Shown one piece after another: positions 7,307 to 15,747 of a DNA stretch of 46,426 bases. A program made the translations under genes and the position numbers. The first letter of the stretch is position 1. Each line of letters opens with the position of its first letter. The notes below the pieces were generated by a model. That model had not been told where the DNA came from. It was given only the letters and a program-made list of their open reading frames with translations, and ran no database searches. The DNA is taken from positions 1 through 46,426 of the forward strand of contig JACKHG010000024.1 of assembly GCA_020639115.1 (NCBI GenBank), in the 5' to 3' direction. Source of the stretch: Phycisphaerales bacterium. GTDB lineage: Bacteria; Planctomycetota; Phycisphaerae; UBA1845.

Positions 7307-9823
7307 ATGGGCACGAGGCGAGTGGTGATTGCGGCAGCACTGGTGGCTGCCATCCTCGCCGGCGTCGGCGTGTGGTGGGCGCTGAAGACGCCGTCGGCGC
7401 CGCGCATCCGGCACATCGTGCTGATCAGCATCGACACCTGCCGCGCCGACCACGTGGGTGCTTACAGCGGGCAGCCGGAGGTGACGCCGAATCTCGACGC
7501 GCTGGCGGCGGAGGGGACGCTGTTCGAGCACGCGTTTTCCCCGGTGCCGATGACGCTGCCGGCGCACAGTTCGATGCTGACCGGCCTGACCCCGCTGCGG
7601 CACGGCGTGCACGACAACTACGGATACCGGCTGGACGACGCGCAGGTCACGCTGGCCGAACGATTGCACGATGCGGGGTTCGCCACAGGGGCGTTCATCA
7701 GCAGTTTCGTGCTGCAGGCGAAGTTCGGTCTGGACCAGGGCTTCGACACCTACGACGACGCGCTGCCGGACAAGCGGACGATCTTCGGCAACCTGAGCGA
7801 GCGGCGTGCGGACGAGACCACCGCGCGCGCGGCGCGGTGGCTTGCGGCGCAGGGCGACAAACCGTTTTTCCTCTTCTTACACTACTACGATGCGCACGCC
7901 GCCTACGAGCCGCCGGAGCCGTACGCAAGCCGTTTCGCGGATGACCTCTACACCGGCGAGATCGCGTACGTGGACGCGAACGTCGGCCGGTTGATCGAGC
8001 AGTTGAAGAAATCCGGGCTCTACGACTCGACGCTGATCGTGGTCACCGCGGACCACGGGGAGATGCTGGGCGAGCACGGCGAGGAGGCGCACTCGTACTT
8101 CGTGTACAACGCGGCGCTTCACGTGCCGCTGATCGTGCATCTGCCGGGGGAACGCGGCGCTCGGCGTAGCGGCGACGTGGTCGGGCTGGTTGATGTGGCG
8201 CCGACGATCGCGCATCTCGCGGGCGTCGATATGAGCGCAGTGGACGGGCGCGACCTCGCCCCGGCGTTGCGGTCGCGGCCAACCGGGCGTGATGACAATT
8301 CCCAACCGGGATCAGCCGCCCCGGACGACCGTGCCATCTACAGCGAGAGCTATACGCCGGCGATCTACGCTGCGAACCCGCTCCACGCGCTGGTGACGGG
8401 GCGCTGGAAGTACATCCTGGCCAACCGCCCGGAGCTGTACGACTGGGCGGCGGATCCAGCGGAAGCGAACAACCTCATCGACGCCGAGCCGGAGATGGCC
8501 GGCGAGCTCCGCAGCCGGCTGCTCGAACTGCTGGACAGCGCTCCGGCGGCGGGCGGCGGCGTGGATGCAGCCGTGATGGATGCTGCGGACCGGCGGCAGC
8601 TCGAGGCGCTCGGGTACGTGGCGGTGGAACATGACCGCGTGGGCGGGATCGATCCGGAGCGGAGCGACGCGAAGGACCGGATTGGGTTTCACGAGAACGT
8701 CAAGCGGCTCGCGGTGCTGGTGGCGAAGCGCGATTTCGGGGCTGCCGAGCGGTTGATCGCGCAACTGCTGGAGATCTGGCCGGGGTTTGAACGCGGATAC
8801 GTGATCCGCGCGCGGATTGCGCTCGACCGCGGAGATCCGGCGGCGGCTGAGGAGGATATCGACAAGGCGCTCACGCTCGACCCGGACGACGCGGACGCGT
8901 TGAGTCTGCTGGGCGACGTGCGGATGGCGGGCGGTGCGGTTGGTGACGCGGTGGCGGAGTATCGGGCGGCGCTCGGGCGGGACGGGGACTCGACGAAGGC
9001 GCAGGTGGGGCTGGGCATTGCACTGGCGGCGCAGGACGCGCTCGACGAGGCGATTGAGCATTTCCGCGAGGCGCTGGTGATCGATCCGGGGATGGCGGAG
9101 GCGCACCACAACCTGGCGCTGGCGTTGGCGCGGAAGGGTCAGACGGACGCGGCGATTGGGGAATATCGTGCCGCGGAGCAACTGGCGCCGCGCATGGTCG
9201 GCGTGCAGGTGGGCCTGGGGCTCGCGCTCGAGTCGCAGGGCAAGCTGGCGGAGGCTGCGGCGTGTTTTCGGCGGGCGCTGGAGTTGGCGCCGGGTCGTGC
9301 GGACGTGCATCAGAACCTGGCGTCGCTGCTGGCGCGTCGGGGCCGGTACGCGGAGGCGGTCGCGGATTATGAGGCTGCGCTGCGGATCAACCCGGACTAT
9401 GCGCAGGCGCACAACAACCTGGGCGCGGTGCTGGTGCGGATGGGGCGTCCCGCCGAGGCGGTGGAGCATTTCGAGCGGGCGGTGGCGCTTGCGCCGGACT
9501 GGCTCGAGCCGTTGAATTCCGCGGCGTGGATCCTGGCGACGTGCCCGCAGTCCGACGTGCGTGAACCGGCGGCGGCTGTGCGATACGCCGAGCACGCCGC
9601 CGTCGTGAGCCGCCGGGCGAACGCGTCCATTCTCGACACGCTGGCGGCGGCCTATGCCGCCGGCGGTGATTTTCCCCGCGCGGTGGCGACGGGGCGCGAG
9701 GCGTTGGACCGGGCGGTCGCAGCCCGGGCGGCGGATGAGGCGCGGGAGATCCGTTCCCGGTTGGCGCTCTACCAGCAGGAGCGTGCCTACGTGGCACCGG
9801 CTGTACCCGGGCCCACTCCGTAG
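7307..9823 (+). CDS. Membrane-anchored sulfatase-superfamily protein with C-terminal TPR repeats
   Basis: About 838 residues. An N-terminal hydrophobic anchor (7-25) places the rest outside the cytoplasmic membrane. Residues ~36-430 form an alkaline-phosphatase/sulfatase fold: metal-ligand segment LISIDTCRADHVGAY, active-site segment PMTLPAHSSMLTG and metal-binding DHGEMLGEHG. The position that is Cys or Ser in true sulfatases is Thr 83 here and no CxPxR is present, so a formylglycine enzyme is unlikely. A phosphoryl-transfer-type hydrolase or transferase fits better. From about 475 to 780 the protein carries six to eight TPR units (for example AEAHHNLALALARKGQTDAA). GAGGAG at 7292-7297 serves ATG 7307; TTG 7304 is possible. 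It converges with the GH94 gene. Confidence 0.8.
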   Translation: MGTRRVVIAAALVAAILAGVGVWWALKTPSAPRIRHIVLISIDTCRADHVGAYSGQPEVTPNLDALAAEGTLFEHAFSPVPMTLPAHSSMLTGLTPLRHGVHDNYGYRLDDAQVTLAERLHDAGFATGAFISSFVLQAKFGLDQGFDTYDDALPDKRTIFGNLSERRADETTARAARWLAAQGDKPFFLFLHYYDAHAAYEPPEPYASRFADDLYTGEIAYVDANVGRLIEQLKKSGLYDSTLIVVTADHGEMLGEHGEEAHSYFVYNAALHVPLIVHLPGERGARRSGDVVGLVDVAPTIAHLAGVDMSAVDGRDLAPALRSRPTGRDDNSQPGSAAPDDRAIYSESYTPAIYAANPLHALVTGRWKYILANRPELYDWAADPAEANNLIDAEPEMAGELRSRLLELLDSAPAAGGGVDAAVMDAADRRQLEALGYVAVEHDRVGGIDPERSDAKDRIGFHENVKRLAVLVAKRDFGAAERLIAQLLEIWPGFERGYVIRARIALDRGDPAAAEEDIDKALTLDPDDADALSLLGDVRMAGGAVGDAVAEYRAALGRDGDSTKAQVGLGIALAAQDALDEAIEHFREALVIDPGMAEAHHNLALALARKGQTDAAIGEYRAAEQLAPRMVGVQVGLGLALESQGKLAEAAACFRRALELAPGRADVHQNLASLLARRGRYAEAVADYEAALRINPDYAQAHNNLGAVLVRMGRPAEAVEHFERAVALAPDWLEPLNSAAWILATCPQSDVREPAAAVRYAEHAAVVSRRANASILDTLAAAYAAGGDFPRAVATGREALDRAVAARAADEAREIRSRLALYQQERAYVAPAVPGPTP

Positions 9824-9825
9824 AC

Positions 9826-9840
9826 GCGCGGGCGCCGCGC
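9826..9840. terminator. GC hairpin between convergent genes
   Basis: A 6-bp perfect stem GCGCGG/CCGCGC with a 3-nt loop sits in the 24-bp gap between two convergent stops. It lacks a T-run on the plus strand, so its strength as a terminator is uncertain. Confidence 0.35.
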
Positions 9841-9847
9841 TAAAGGA

Positions 9848-12502
9848 TTATTCCGGATCGGTGATGCGGATGACGTTGTCGCCCGTTTCCGAGAGCTGCG
9901 CGTAGTCCAGGTCCACATAGGGAATACCTGATTCGGCGTCCCGTTGCACGGCGGCGGGCGTGTCGTTGACGAGGACGCAGCGCTCCTGGCCGGCGCCGCG
10001 GCGGTAGAGGATGCGGATGCGGCGGCCATGCGCTCGGGCGGTGAACGCGAAGGCGCTCAGCGGGCCCCACGTCGCCGGGGCAATGCGCAGGTGGTCGAGG
10101 CCGGGGCGGAAGCCGGCGACATGCCAGACGAGGGTCTTGAGCAGCGCGTTGGAACTGCCGGTCTGCCAGTCGTTCATGTTCTGCCCGGTGAGGTTCAGTT
10201 CGGGGTTGTGCAGGTAGGAGTTGGGCATCACGAAAGGCGAGTGGCTGATGCCCTGCTGGTGCGGGCTGAACGGCAGGATCTTGTGGATCTGTTCCCACGC
10301 GCGGCGGGGTTCGTTCATGGCGAAGAGGGCCATGATCCCGAAGATCGTCGCGTGGACGTAGGTGGCGCCGTTCTCGGCGGTGCCGATGGGCAGATTGGGA
10401 ATTCGGCCAACGCCGGGCGTGCCCGGCGCGAAGCCCGGCTCGAACGTCTTCATGCCGTAGGGTGAGTCGAGGCGCTCCATCGCGCCGAGAATTTCGGCGT
10501 GCAGGTCGCGGTCCTCCGGAAGCATGTCGCACAGGGCCCAGAACGCGTTGGCAGCCAGGCCGTCGCGCGCCCGGCCGTCGCTGTCGGCGAAGCCGCCGAC
10601 GCTGTAGGCCCGCCCGTCGCCCCAGCCGTGGAGGATGCGTCGCCGGCCGTCCTGGGCGACCACCGCGTGCTCGAGCAGAGCGGTGCGAAGTTCGGCGCGG
10701 ATGCGGTTCAGGCGGTCAATCCGCGCGGCGTGCTCGGCGGGCGCGACGCGCTCGAGCAGTGCGATCGTCTCCGCGCAGTTGCGGTAGTAGTGCAGCGAGG
10801 CCATGACGCTCACGCCGCTGCCGAATTCGCGCTGCGGATCGGCGGTGAGTCCGAGTCCGTCGAGCGCATCGTTCCAGTCGCCGTAGAGCGCACGGAGCAG
10901 GCCGGTCTGCGGATCGCGCTGTCGCTCGAGGTAGTCCATGATGCGCAGCAAATGATGCAGGCCGGAGTCGGTCTCTTCGGCGGCGATGAGCGTGTCCGCG
11001 ACGTCGGGATGGATCCGGTGATAGGGAAATCGCTCTGCGAGCAGGCCGAGATCACCGGTCGTCGCGCAGTAGGTGTGGAGCGCGGAGACGACCCAGCAGC
11101 CCTGATCGACGAACTCGCGCAGGTCCGCGGCGGACGTGCCGTCGCTGCCGGGCAGCGCATACTGCCGGGGGCAGCGACCGTCGGTCAGCACGTAGCTCAG
11201 CACCTCGCCGAGGCGGGCGCGGGCAGCCGCGGGATCGTCGAACAGGTGGCCCTCGATCGCCTGGCAGATATCGCGGATGCCGATCAGCGAACGCGGCGCC
11301 GGCTGCATGAATCCGCGCGTCTGCGCACACACCTCGACCTGCCGGCGCAGGTAGTTGAAGAAGTGGTTGAAGGTCTCGTCCGGGACGCCGTCGAGCGAGC
11401 AGCCGCGGACACTCAGGCTGAGGTCGTGCGGCGCGGCGCTCAAGGCAGCACGCACGCGGGCGTGGGCGCCGTCGACAGCGTTCGCGCTGAGTGGCGGGTG
11501 CGGGTGGTCCGGGTCCGAGGCGAACGCGATCCGGTAGTCGCAGCGCACTGCGGCGCCGCCGGCGAGGCGGAAGCGGTGCAGATCGCCGGCGATGGCGTTG
11601 TCGTTGAAGACGGTGAGCGGCGTGGGCTCGGCGAACGCGCCCGTGGTGAGGAAGGCGGCCTGGGCGAGTCCGCGGCGCGGTCCGCCGGTGTAACCCCGCT
11701 GCGCGGTGCAGACCTGCGTCTGGGCGCGCGTTCCGTCGGGCAGGTGCAGCGTTCGCTGCAGCGTGAGGGTATGCGTGAGCGAGACGGTGCGTGCGGGGTC
11801 CTCGCGGACGGTGGTGACGATCGGGGGCAGTTGGCCGTCGGTCGGGGCCGGCGAATCCGGCGCCACCTGGACCTGTTTGAACCAGCAGTCCTCGGAAGTT
11901 TCGAAGAACTGGTGCCGGCAGAGCGGGTTGACGTAGGCGGAGAGGTAGAGGTCGAGCGGCTGATCCGCGCGGTTTTCGAGCAGAATGGAAAACGCAATGC
12001 GGGGCTGCGCGCTGGCCGCCTGGTCGAGAAAGACGCGGACGATACCGGCGAGGGTTGGCGTTTCGGTGACGAAGTAGCTGGCGTCGTGGCCGAGCACGGC
12101 GTAGCGCTGTTCGACGAGGGCTTCGGACTCGGGCAGCAGCGGCACGGGCAGCAGGGCGAGCGGTTGGAAAATTCCGTCAGCCCGGCGCGCGCCGGCGAAG
12201 AAGGTGATGTTGGGTTCGGATCCTGCCTGGGTGGGCAGGAAGAGGAAGAGGCGGCCGTGGTTGGCGTGGATGTAGCCGGTTGCGGTGACCCAGAGGTGGA
12301 AGCCGTCGCGTCCGTAGACGTAGCGGCTGTCGCCGCGGGGGCGTTCGAGGCAGAGCACGCGGCCGTCGTCGAGGAAGGCGGCGTTGCCGGGCAGGGTCGT
12401 GGTCTGTCCGGTGGCGTAGCGGCGTTCGAAGTCGCGTTTGAGGCTGCGGATGCGGTTGAACTCGGTGGCGAGGTTCTCCGCGAGGGAAGGGGTGGTGAGC
12501 AA
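9848..12502 (-). CDS. GH94-type glycoside phosphorylase (cellobiose/chitobiose phosphorylase family)
   Basis: An 884-residue cytoplasmic protein with the GH94 architecture. An N-terminal beta-sandwich has the typical RYVYGRDG and LFLFLP strands. An (alpha/alpha)6 barrel carries the catalytic motif GDWNDALD, whose general acid Asp is residue 545. The ending has a conserved RIPNLPIGTAENGATYVHA segment and a beta-sandwich tail. Family members split beta-linked disaccharides with phosphate to a sugar 1-phosphate and a free sugar, saving one ATP. Linkage specificity cannot be read by eye. The start is TTG 12502, supported by AGGAG 7 nt upstream; no better ATG exists nearby. It is divergent from the ROK repressor at 12713, sharing the operator region, so regulation by that repressor is likely. 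Confidence 0.8.
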   Translation of the reverse strand: MLTTPSLAENLATEFNRIRSLKRDFERRYATGQTTTLPGNAAFLDDGRVLCLERPRGDSRYVYGRDGFHLWVTATGYIHANHGRLFLFLPTQAGSEPNITFFAGARRADGIFQPLALLPVPLLPESEALVEQRYAVLGHDASYFVTETPTLAGIVRVFLDQAASAQPRIAFSILLENRADQPLDLYLSAYVNPLCRHQFFETSEDCWFKQVQVAPDSPAPTDGQLPPIVTTVREDPARTVSLTHTLTLQRTLHLPDGTRAQTQVCTAQRGYTGGPRRGLAQAAFLTTGAFAEPTPLTVFNDNAIAGDLHRFRLAGGAAVRCDYRIAFASDPDHPHPPLSANAVDGAHARVRAALSAAPHDLSLSVRGCSLDGVPDETFNHFFNYLRRQVEVCAQTRGFMQPAPRSLIGIRDICQAIEGHLFDDPAAARARLGEVLSYVLTDGRCPRQYALPGSDGTSAADLREFVDQGCWVVSALHTYCATTGDLGLLAERFPYHRIHPDVADTLIAAEETDSGLHHLLRIMDYLERQRDPQTGLLRALYGDWNDALDGLGLTADPQREFGSGVSVMASLHYYRNCAETIALLERVAPAEHAARIDRLNRIRAELRTALLEHAVVAQDGRRRILHGWGDGRAYSVGGFADSDGRARDGLAANAFWALCDMLPEDRDLHAEILGAMERLDSPYGMKTFEPGFAPGTPGVGRIPNLPIGTAENGATYVHATIFGIMALFAMNEPRRAWEQIHKILPFSPHQQGISHSPFVMPNSYLHNPELNLTGQNMNDWQTGSSNALLKTLVWHVAGFRPGLDHLRIAPATWGPLSAFAFTARAHGRRIRILYRRGAGQERCVLVNDTPAAVQRDAESGIPYVDLDYAQLSETGDNVIRITDPE

Positions 12503-12640
12503 GGTGATTCTCCTGCCGCAGAGTCAGGTTGCGGCCCGCGGTATTGCGTGTGGTGGGCCTTTCCGGGGGGCCGCCACGTCCGCGCGCAGCGGGATGTCCG
12601 GTAGCCGTAACGTCCAGTCTAGCATGCAGTTATACCGAGA

Positions 12641-12678
12641 TCAACAAACTTCATAAAGTTCTTTATTAAAGATGTTGA
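12641..12678. promoter_or_regulatory. 38-bp dyad operator between GH94 and ROK repressor genes
   Basis: An inner perfect dyad ATAAAG-TT-CTTTAT (12653-12666) and outer arms TCAACA (12641-12646) and TGTTGA (12673-12678) share exactly the same centre at 12659.5. This AT-rich nested symmetry resembles NagC/Mlc-type ROK operators. Its right arm overlaps the -35 of the ROK gene promoter, so autorepression is expected. The divergent GH94 gene may be controlled from the same site. Confidence 0.65.
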
Positions 12679-12703
12679 TTTTACGGTTTGGACTCAATTA
12701 AGA
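12675..12703 (+). promoter_or_regulatory. Promoter of the first ROK gene, near-leaderless
   Basis: TTGATT (12675-12680), a 17-bp spacer and TTAAGA (12698-12703) are followed only 9 bp later by the ATG at 12713. A start of transcription at the usual distance would give almost no 5' leader, and no Shine-Dalgarno sequence is seen. Confidence 0.55.
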
Positions 12704-12712
12704 TGGCTCACT

Positions 12713-13867
12713 ATGAGAGAAACGCTGACCGGCAAGCCCCAGCTCAACCGCGTGGTCAACCGGCGGTTGATCCTGGACCGCATTCGACGTGTGGGACGGG
12801 TTTCCCGTGCGCAGCTCGCCGAACTGACAGCCATTCGTCCACCGACGGTCTCCGCGGTCATCAAGGAGTTGATCGAAGAGGGCCTGGTGGAGGAGGTGGG
12901 CAACGGGCAGTCGCGCGGCGGCCGCGCCCCGCGTCTGCTGTCGCTGGCGGGCAAGCGTGCGCGGGCCGTGGGCTTCGAGGTCAGTGAGACGGCCATTCGG
13001 GCCGGGGTCTGCGATCTCAAGGGAAATCTCATCGCCCGCGGCAGCGTGCCCTACCTGCCCTGCCCTCCGCAGGAGACGGTGAACCTGCTGCACGATCAGG
13101 GTACGGAGCTGCTGGGCGGTCTGGGCCTGAGCTGGGAGGACATTCGGGGCGTCGGCGTGGCGTTGCCCGGGCATCTCGATCCGATGCGGGGCATCGTGCG
13201 CTGGAGCAAGCCGCTCGAGTGGAAAGACGTTCCGTTCCGGCAGTTCTGTCAGGAATGCTGGGGCGTCGACACCGACCTCGTGAATGACTCGATGGCCGGT
13301 GGTCTCGCGGCCCATTTCTACGAGGCGAACAGCAGCGTCAAGAATCTGATTTACCTGTACATCCGCTTTCACGTGATCGCGGCGAACCGCGCCGATCGGG
13401 TCCACGGCGTGCTGGGGCTCGGCAGCGGGATCATTCTGAACGGCGAGCCGTTTCACGGTGAGTTCGGGGCGGCGGGCGAGATCACGACGCTCGTGGCGCA
13501 TCCCATGGTGGACGCGCGTGATGAGGACGGCGCGCCGTTTCCATCGCTCGAGGCGTTCTGTGACGCGTTGTGCGCCGGGTCAGCCTCGTCCGTGGCTGCG
13601 ATGGATCGCGTGGCCGTCGACATGTCGCACCTGGTGGTGCATGCCGTCAACTTTCTGGAGCCGGGGATGATGATTCTCGGTTCCGACAATTCGCTGCTGC
13701 GCGACGAACTGCTCGTGCGGTTGCAACGGATACTCGACGAGCATCGGTTGCTGCACGAGGCGGGGCGAACGCGTCTGCTGGCATCAGAACTCGGTGAATA
13801 CGGGGTCGTGCGCGGGGCGGTGGTGCCCGCGTCACAGCGGCTGTTCCGCATGCCGCGATGGACCTAG
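12713..13867 (+). CDS. ROK-family transcriptional repressor (NagC/XylR type), copy 1
   Basis: A 384-residue regulator. Residues ~15-75 form a winged helix (RRLILDRIRRVGRVSRAQL, then TAIRPPTVSAVIKELIEEG). The rest is a ROK sugar-binding fold with LGSGIILNGEPFHGEFGAAGEI. The ROK zinc motif (CxCGxxGCxE) is absent and the DxGGT ATP motif is replaced (GFEVSETAIR), so this is a regulator and not a kinase. The likely effector is a sugar or sugar derivative. It is transcribed away from the GH94 gene, and the exported-protein genes follow on the same strand 60 bp downstream. Its HTH is very similar to that of the ROK protein at 24217, with the recognition stretch TAIRPPTVSA identical, so the two may see related sites. 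Confidence 0.85.
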   Translation: MRETLTGKPQLNRVVNRRLILDRIRRVGRVSRAQLAELTAIRPPTVSAVIKELIEEGLVEEVGNGQSRGGRAPRLLSLAGKRARAVGFEVSETAIRAGVCDLKGNLIARGSVPYLPCPPQETVNLLHDQGTELLGGLGLSWEDIRGVGVALPGHLDPMRGIVRWSKPLEWKDVPFRQFCQECWGVDTDLVNDSMAGGLAAHFYEANSSVKNLIYLYIRFHVIAANRADRVHGVLGLGSGIILNGEPFHGEFGAAGEITTLVAHPMVDARDEDGAPFPSLEAFCDALCAGSASSVAAMDRVAVDMSHLVVHAVNFLEPGMMILGSDNSLLRDELLVRLQRILDEHRLLHEAGRTRLLASELGEYGVVRGAVVPASQRLFRMPRWT

Positions 13868-13927
13868 AGAACAGGCCAAGTCGGGCGTCCGCGGCGGGCT
13901 GATTCGGGGACGAAAGGAGCACGAGCT

Positions 13928-14893
13928 ATGAACAAAAAGAGTGTGGGCATGCTGGCGGTGCTGGGTGGGTTGTTGATCGTCTCTTCCGCGCGGGCGGGCG
14001 AGGTGATCGCGCCGGGCACCGTCATCTTCGACATGGATACGCATACGGAGTTTTGCGATCCGGATTTCTGGAGTTTCTTCGGCTATCCGACGGTGGACTT
14101 CGGCTCCAACGGGGCGGATTCCGAGGATGGCACCGCGGTGTTCACGTCCGGCGACTGGACCTCGTGCGACCTGGTCTACGGGCCCTCGGCGTGCCAGTTC
14201 CTCGGCGCCAAGCACGGTGGCGGACGGCTGTGCTGCGGCCAGCCGCTGTGTGGTGGGCTCGGTTCGGGCGTGCGTGATGCCGACGACGACCTCAGCCTGG
14301 GGACGGGCGTCACCATGCGGATCCGGTTGATCCTGGTTGATGACGCCCAGCCCGGCGTGCGGCCGCAGTTCCAGCTCACCGACACCAACGGGCTGGAAAC
14401 GCTGGACACGGACACCGTCGCGGTCGTGCCGCGCAGCATTCCCGGCAAGCCGTGGATCAACCGCACGCCGCCGCTGGCGGGCGATGGCCTGTGGCACACC
14501 TACACGTTCTGGTTCAACGGGCTGGACCGCTCGTACGACGCATCCGCCGTGGCCGGGGTCGACCCGCTGAATCTGACGGACGTCAACTCCTACAAGCTGA
14601 TCTTCCGCCGCGGGCCCACGACTTCGGGCAACAACAAGATCGTCTTCGACAAGATCACGCTGATCGACGACGCGCCGGTGCTCTGGGCGGACGAGGACGG
14701 CGACAACGACGTGGATCTCGACGATTACGGACGCTTCCAGGCCTGTTTCGGGCAGGATCCCGCGACGAACGCGGCGTGTGCGCGGTTCGACGCGAACTAC
14801 GACGGTGCGATCGACATCGTCGACTTGCAGAACTTCCACGAGTGCCTGGAGGGGCCGGACGTGGAAACCGGGTTCTTCCCATGGTGCTACTGA
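13928..14893 (+). CDS. Exported protein with dockerin-like EF-hand C-terminus
   Basis: A 321-residue secreted protein. A signal peptide (MNKKSVGMLAVLGGLLIVSSARA, cleavage near 23) precedes a beta-rich domain of about 230 residues without a recognised family. That domain contains several cysteines (SCDLVYGPSAC, RLCCGQPLCG) and could be a carbohydrate-binding jelly roll. The C-terminal ~65 residues hold two calcium-loop repeats, DEDGDNDVDLDDYGRF and DANYDGAIDIVDLQNF, typical of planctomycete dockerin-like tails. Start ATG 13928 has AAAGGAG about 9 nt upstream. It is the first exported product after the ROK gene, and a hairpin follows its stop. Confidence 0.75.
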   Translation: MNKKSVGMLAVLGGLLIVSSARAGEVIAPGTVIFDMDTHTEFCDPDFWSFFGYPTVDFGSNGADSEDGTAVFTSGDWTSCDLVYGPSACQFLGAKHGGGRLCCGQPLCGGLGSGVRDADDDLSLGTGVTMRIRLILVDDAQPGVRPQFQLTDTNGLETLDTDTVAVVPRSIPGKPWINRTPPLAGDGLWHTYTFWFNGLDRSYDASAVAGVDPLNLTDVNSYKLIFRRGPTTSGNNKIVFDKITLIDDAPVLWADEDGDNDVDLDDYGRFQACFGQDPATNAACARFDANYDGAIDIVDLQNFHECLEGPDVETGFFPWCY

Positions 14894-14899
14894 TCGCGC

Positions 14900-14918
14900 G
14901 CCGCGCAGCGTGCGCGGC
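14900..14918. terminator. Intercistronic hairpin
   Basis: A 7-bp perfect stem GCCGCGC/GCGCGGC with a 5-nt loop lies right after the stop of the dockerin-tailed gene and before the strong ribosome site of the next gene. There is no clear T-run; it may be an attenuator or an mRNA stabiliser and not a full stop. Confidence 0.4.
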
Positions 14919-14973
14919 ACTGGACTGACTCTCTCTTGAGGCAACGAGGGGCACTCTCTTTCAGGAGGTAGGA

Positions 14974-15681
14974 ATGATGAGTCGAAAATGGTCTTTACTG
15001 CTGGCAGCCGCGATGGTTGTCGGCGCCGCGGGCGTGGCGCACGCGGATCTGTTGTTCGATTTCGAGGGCAGTACGCAGCAGTGGTTCCGCTTCGGCGGTG
15101 GTACGCTGGACTTCGGGCTCGCTTCGGGGCAGGGCACGCACGGCGCCGGCCCGGACGCGATCTCTTACGTGACCAACCTTGATGAAACCCTGTTCGGCGG
15201 CGCCGTTCGCTCGGGCAACCAGAGCACGTGGGCGACGGCACCGGGGTTCGCCTGGGCGCCGGGCGTCAGCAGCATGGCCGACTACACCGCGTTCAAGGCC
15301 GACGTCCAGCTCAGCGTGGACGGGCTGAGCCCGGTCTATCCGGGTCCCGGACCGAACGTCGAACTGATGCTGTCGCTGCCGGGGTACATGGAGTACGCCA
15401 CGAGTGTGAGCATCCCGGCGGACGGGAGTTACCACACGATCTCGTCCGGCTTCGCGAACCTGACGCCGCAGAATGCAGCGACCCTGCCGATAACAGCCGC
15501 TCAGTTGGCGGATCCGAATCTGCAGATTCGCGTCGTGCTGCGGAATCTCAATCGCGACCCCGGTGCGCCTTCGGGCAAGATCCGTCTGCGGGTCGACAAC
15601 GTGCAGGCGGTCCCGGAGCCGACCAGCCTGGCACTGCTGGCCCTGGGAGGACTGGCGGCGCTGCGCCGCCGACGCGCGTAG
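14974..15681 (+). CDS. PEP-CTERM-anchored exported beta-sandwich protein
   Basis: A 235-residue protein with an N-terminal signal peptide, a carbohydrate-binding-like beta-sandwich (LLFDFEGSTQQWFRFGGG to GKIRLRVDNVQ) and a canonical PEP-CTERM tail. The tail consists of the VPEPTS motif, a hydrophobic helix and a terminal RRRR cluster, which mark it for exosortase processing at the cell surface. AGGAGGT just upstream gives a strong start at ATG 14974 (14977 is equivalent). The mature domain is clearly related to the C-terminal domain of the GH16-type protein at 18196: both contain ELMLSLPGY/EFMLSIGY, TAAQL-DP and a GK[IV]RL strand. A role in binding the same glycan is therefore likely. Confidence 0.8.
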   Translation: MMSRKWSLLLAAAMVVGAAGVAHADLLFDFEGSTQQWFRFGGGTLDFGLASGQGTHGAGPDAISYVTNLDETLFGGAVRSGNQSTWATAPGFAWAPGVSSMADYTAFKADVQLSVDGLSPVYPGPGPNVELMLSLPGYMEYATSVSIPADGSYHTISSGFANLTPQNAATLPITAAQLADPNLQIRVVLRNLNRDPGAPSGKIRLRVDNVQAVPEPTSLALLALGGLAALRRRRA

Positions 15682-15747
15682 CGCGTGCTGACGCGCCGAC
15701 CCGTTGGCGACTGGACCCGTTCGCGGATGCAGGATGCGAGTTGATAC

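Noticed and set aside
7307..8600. Calling the TPR fusion a formylglycine arylsulfatase
   Set aside because: The CxPxR or SxPxR signature is absent; Thr occupies the active-site position.
10499..12604. A 701-codon plus-strand frame inside the GH94 gene
   Set aside because: Antisense shadow of a recognisable enzyme; low-complexity Gly/Val/Arg composition and no motif.
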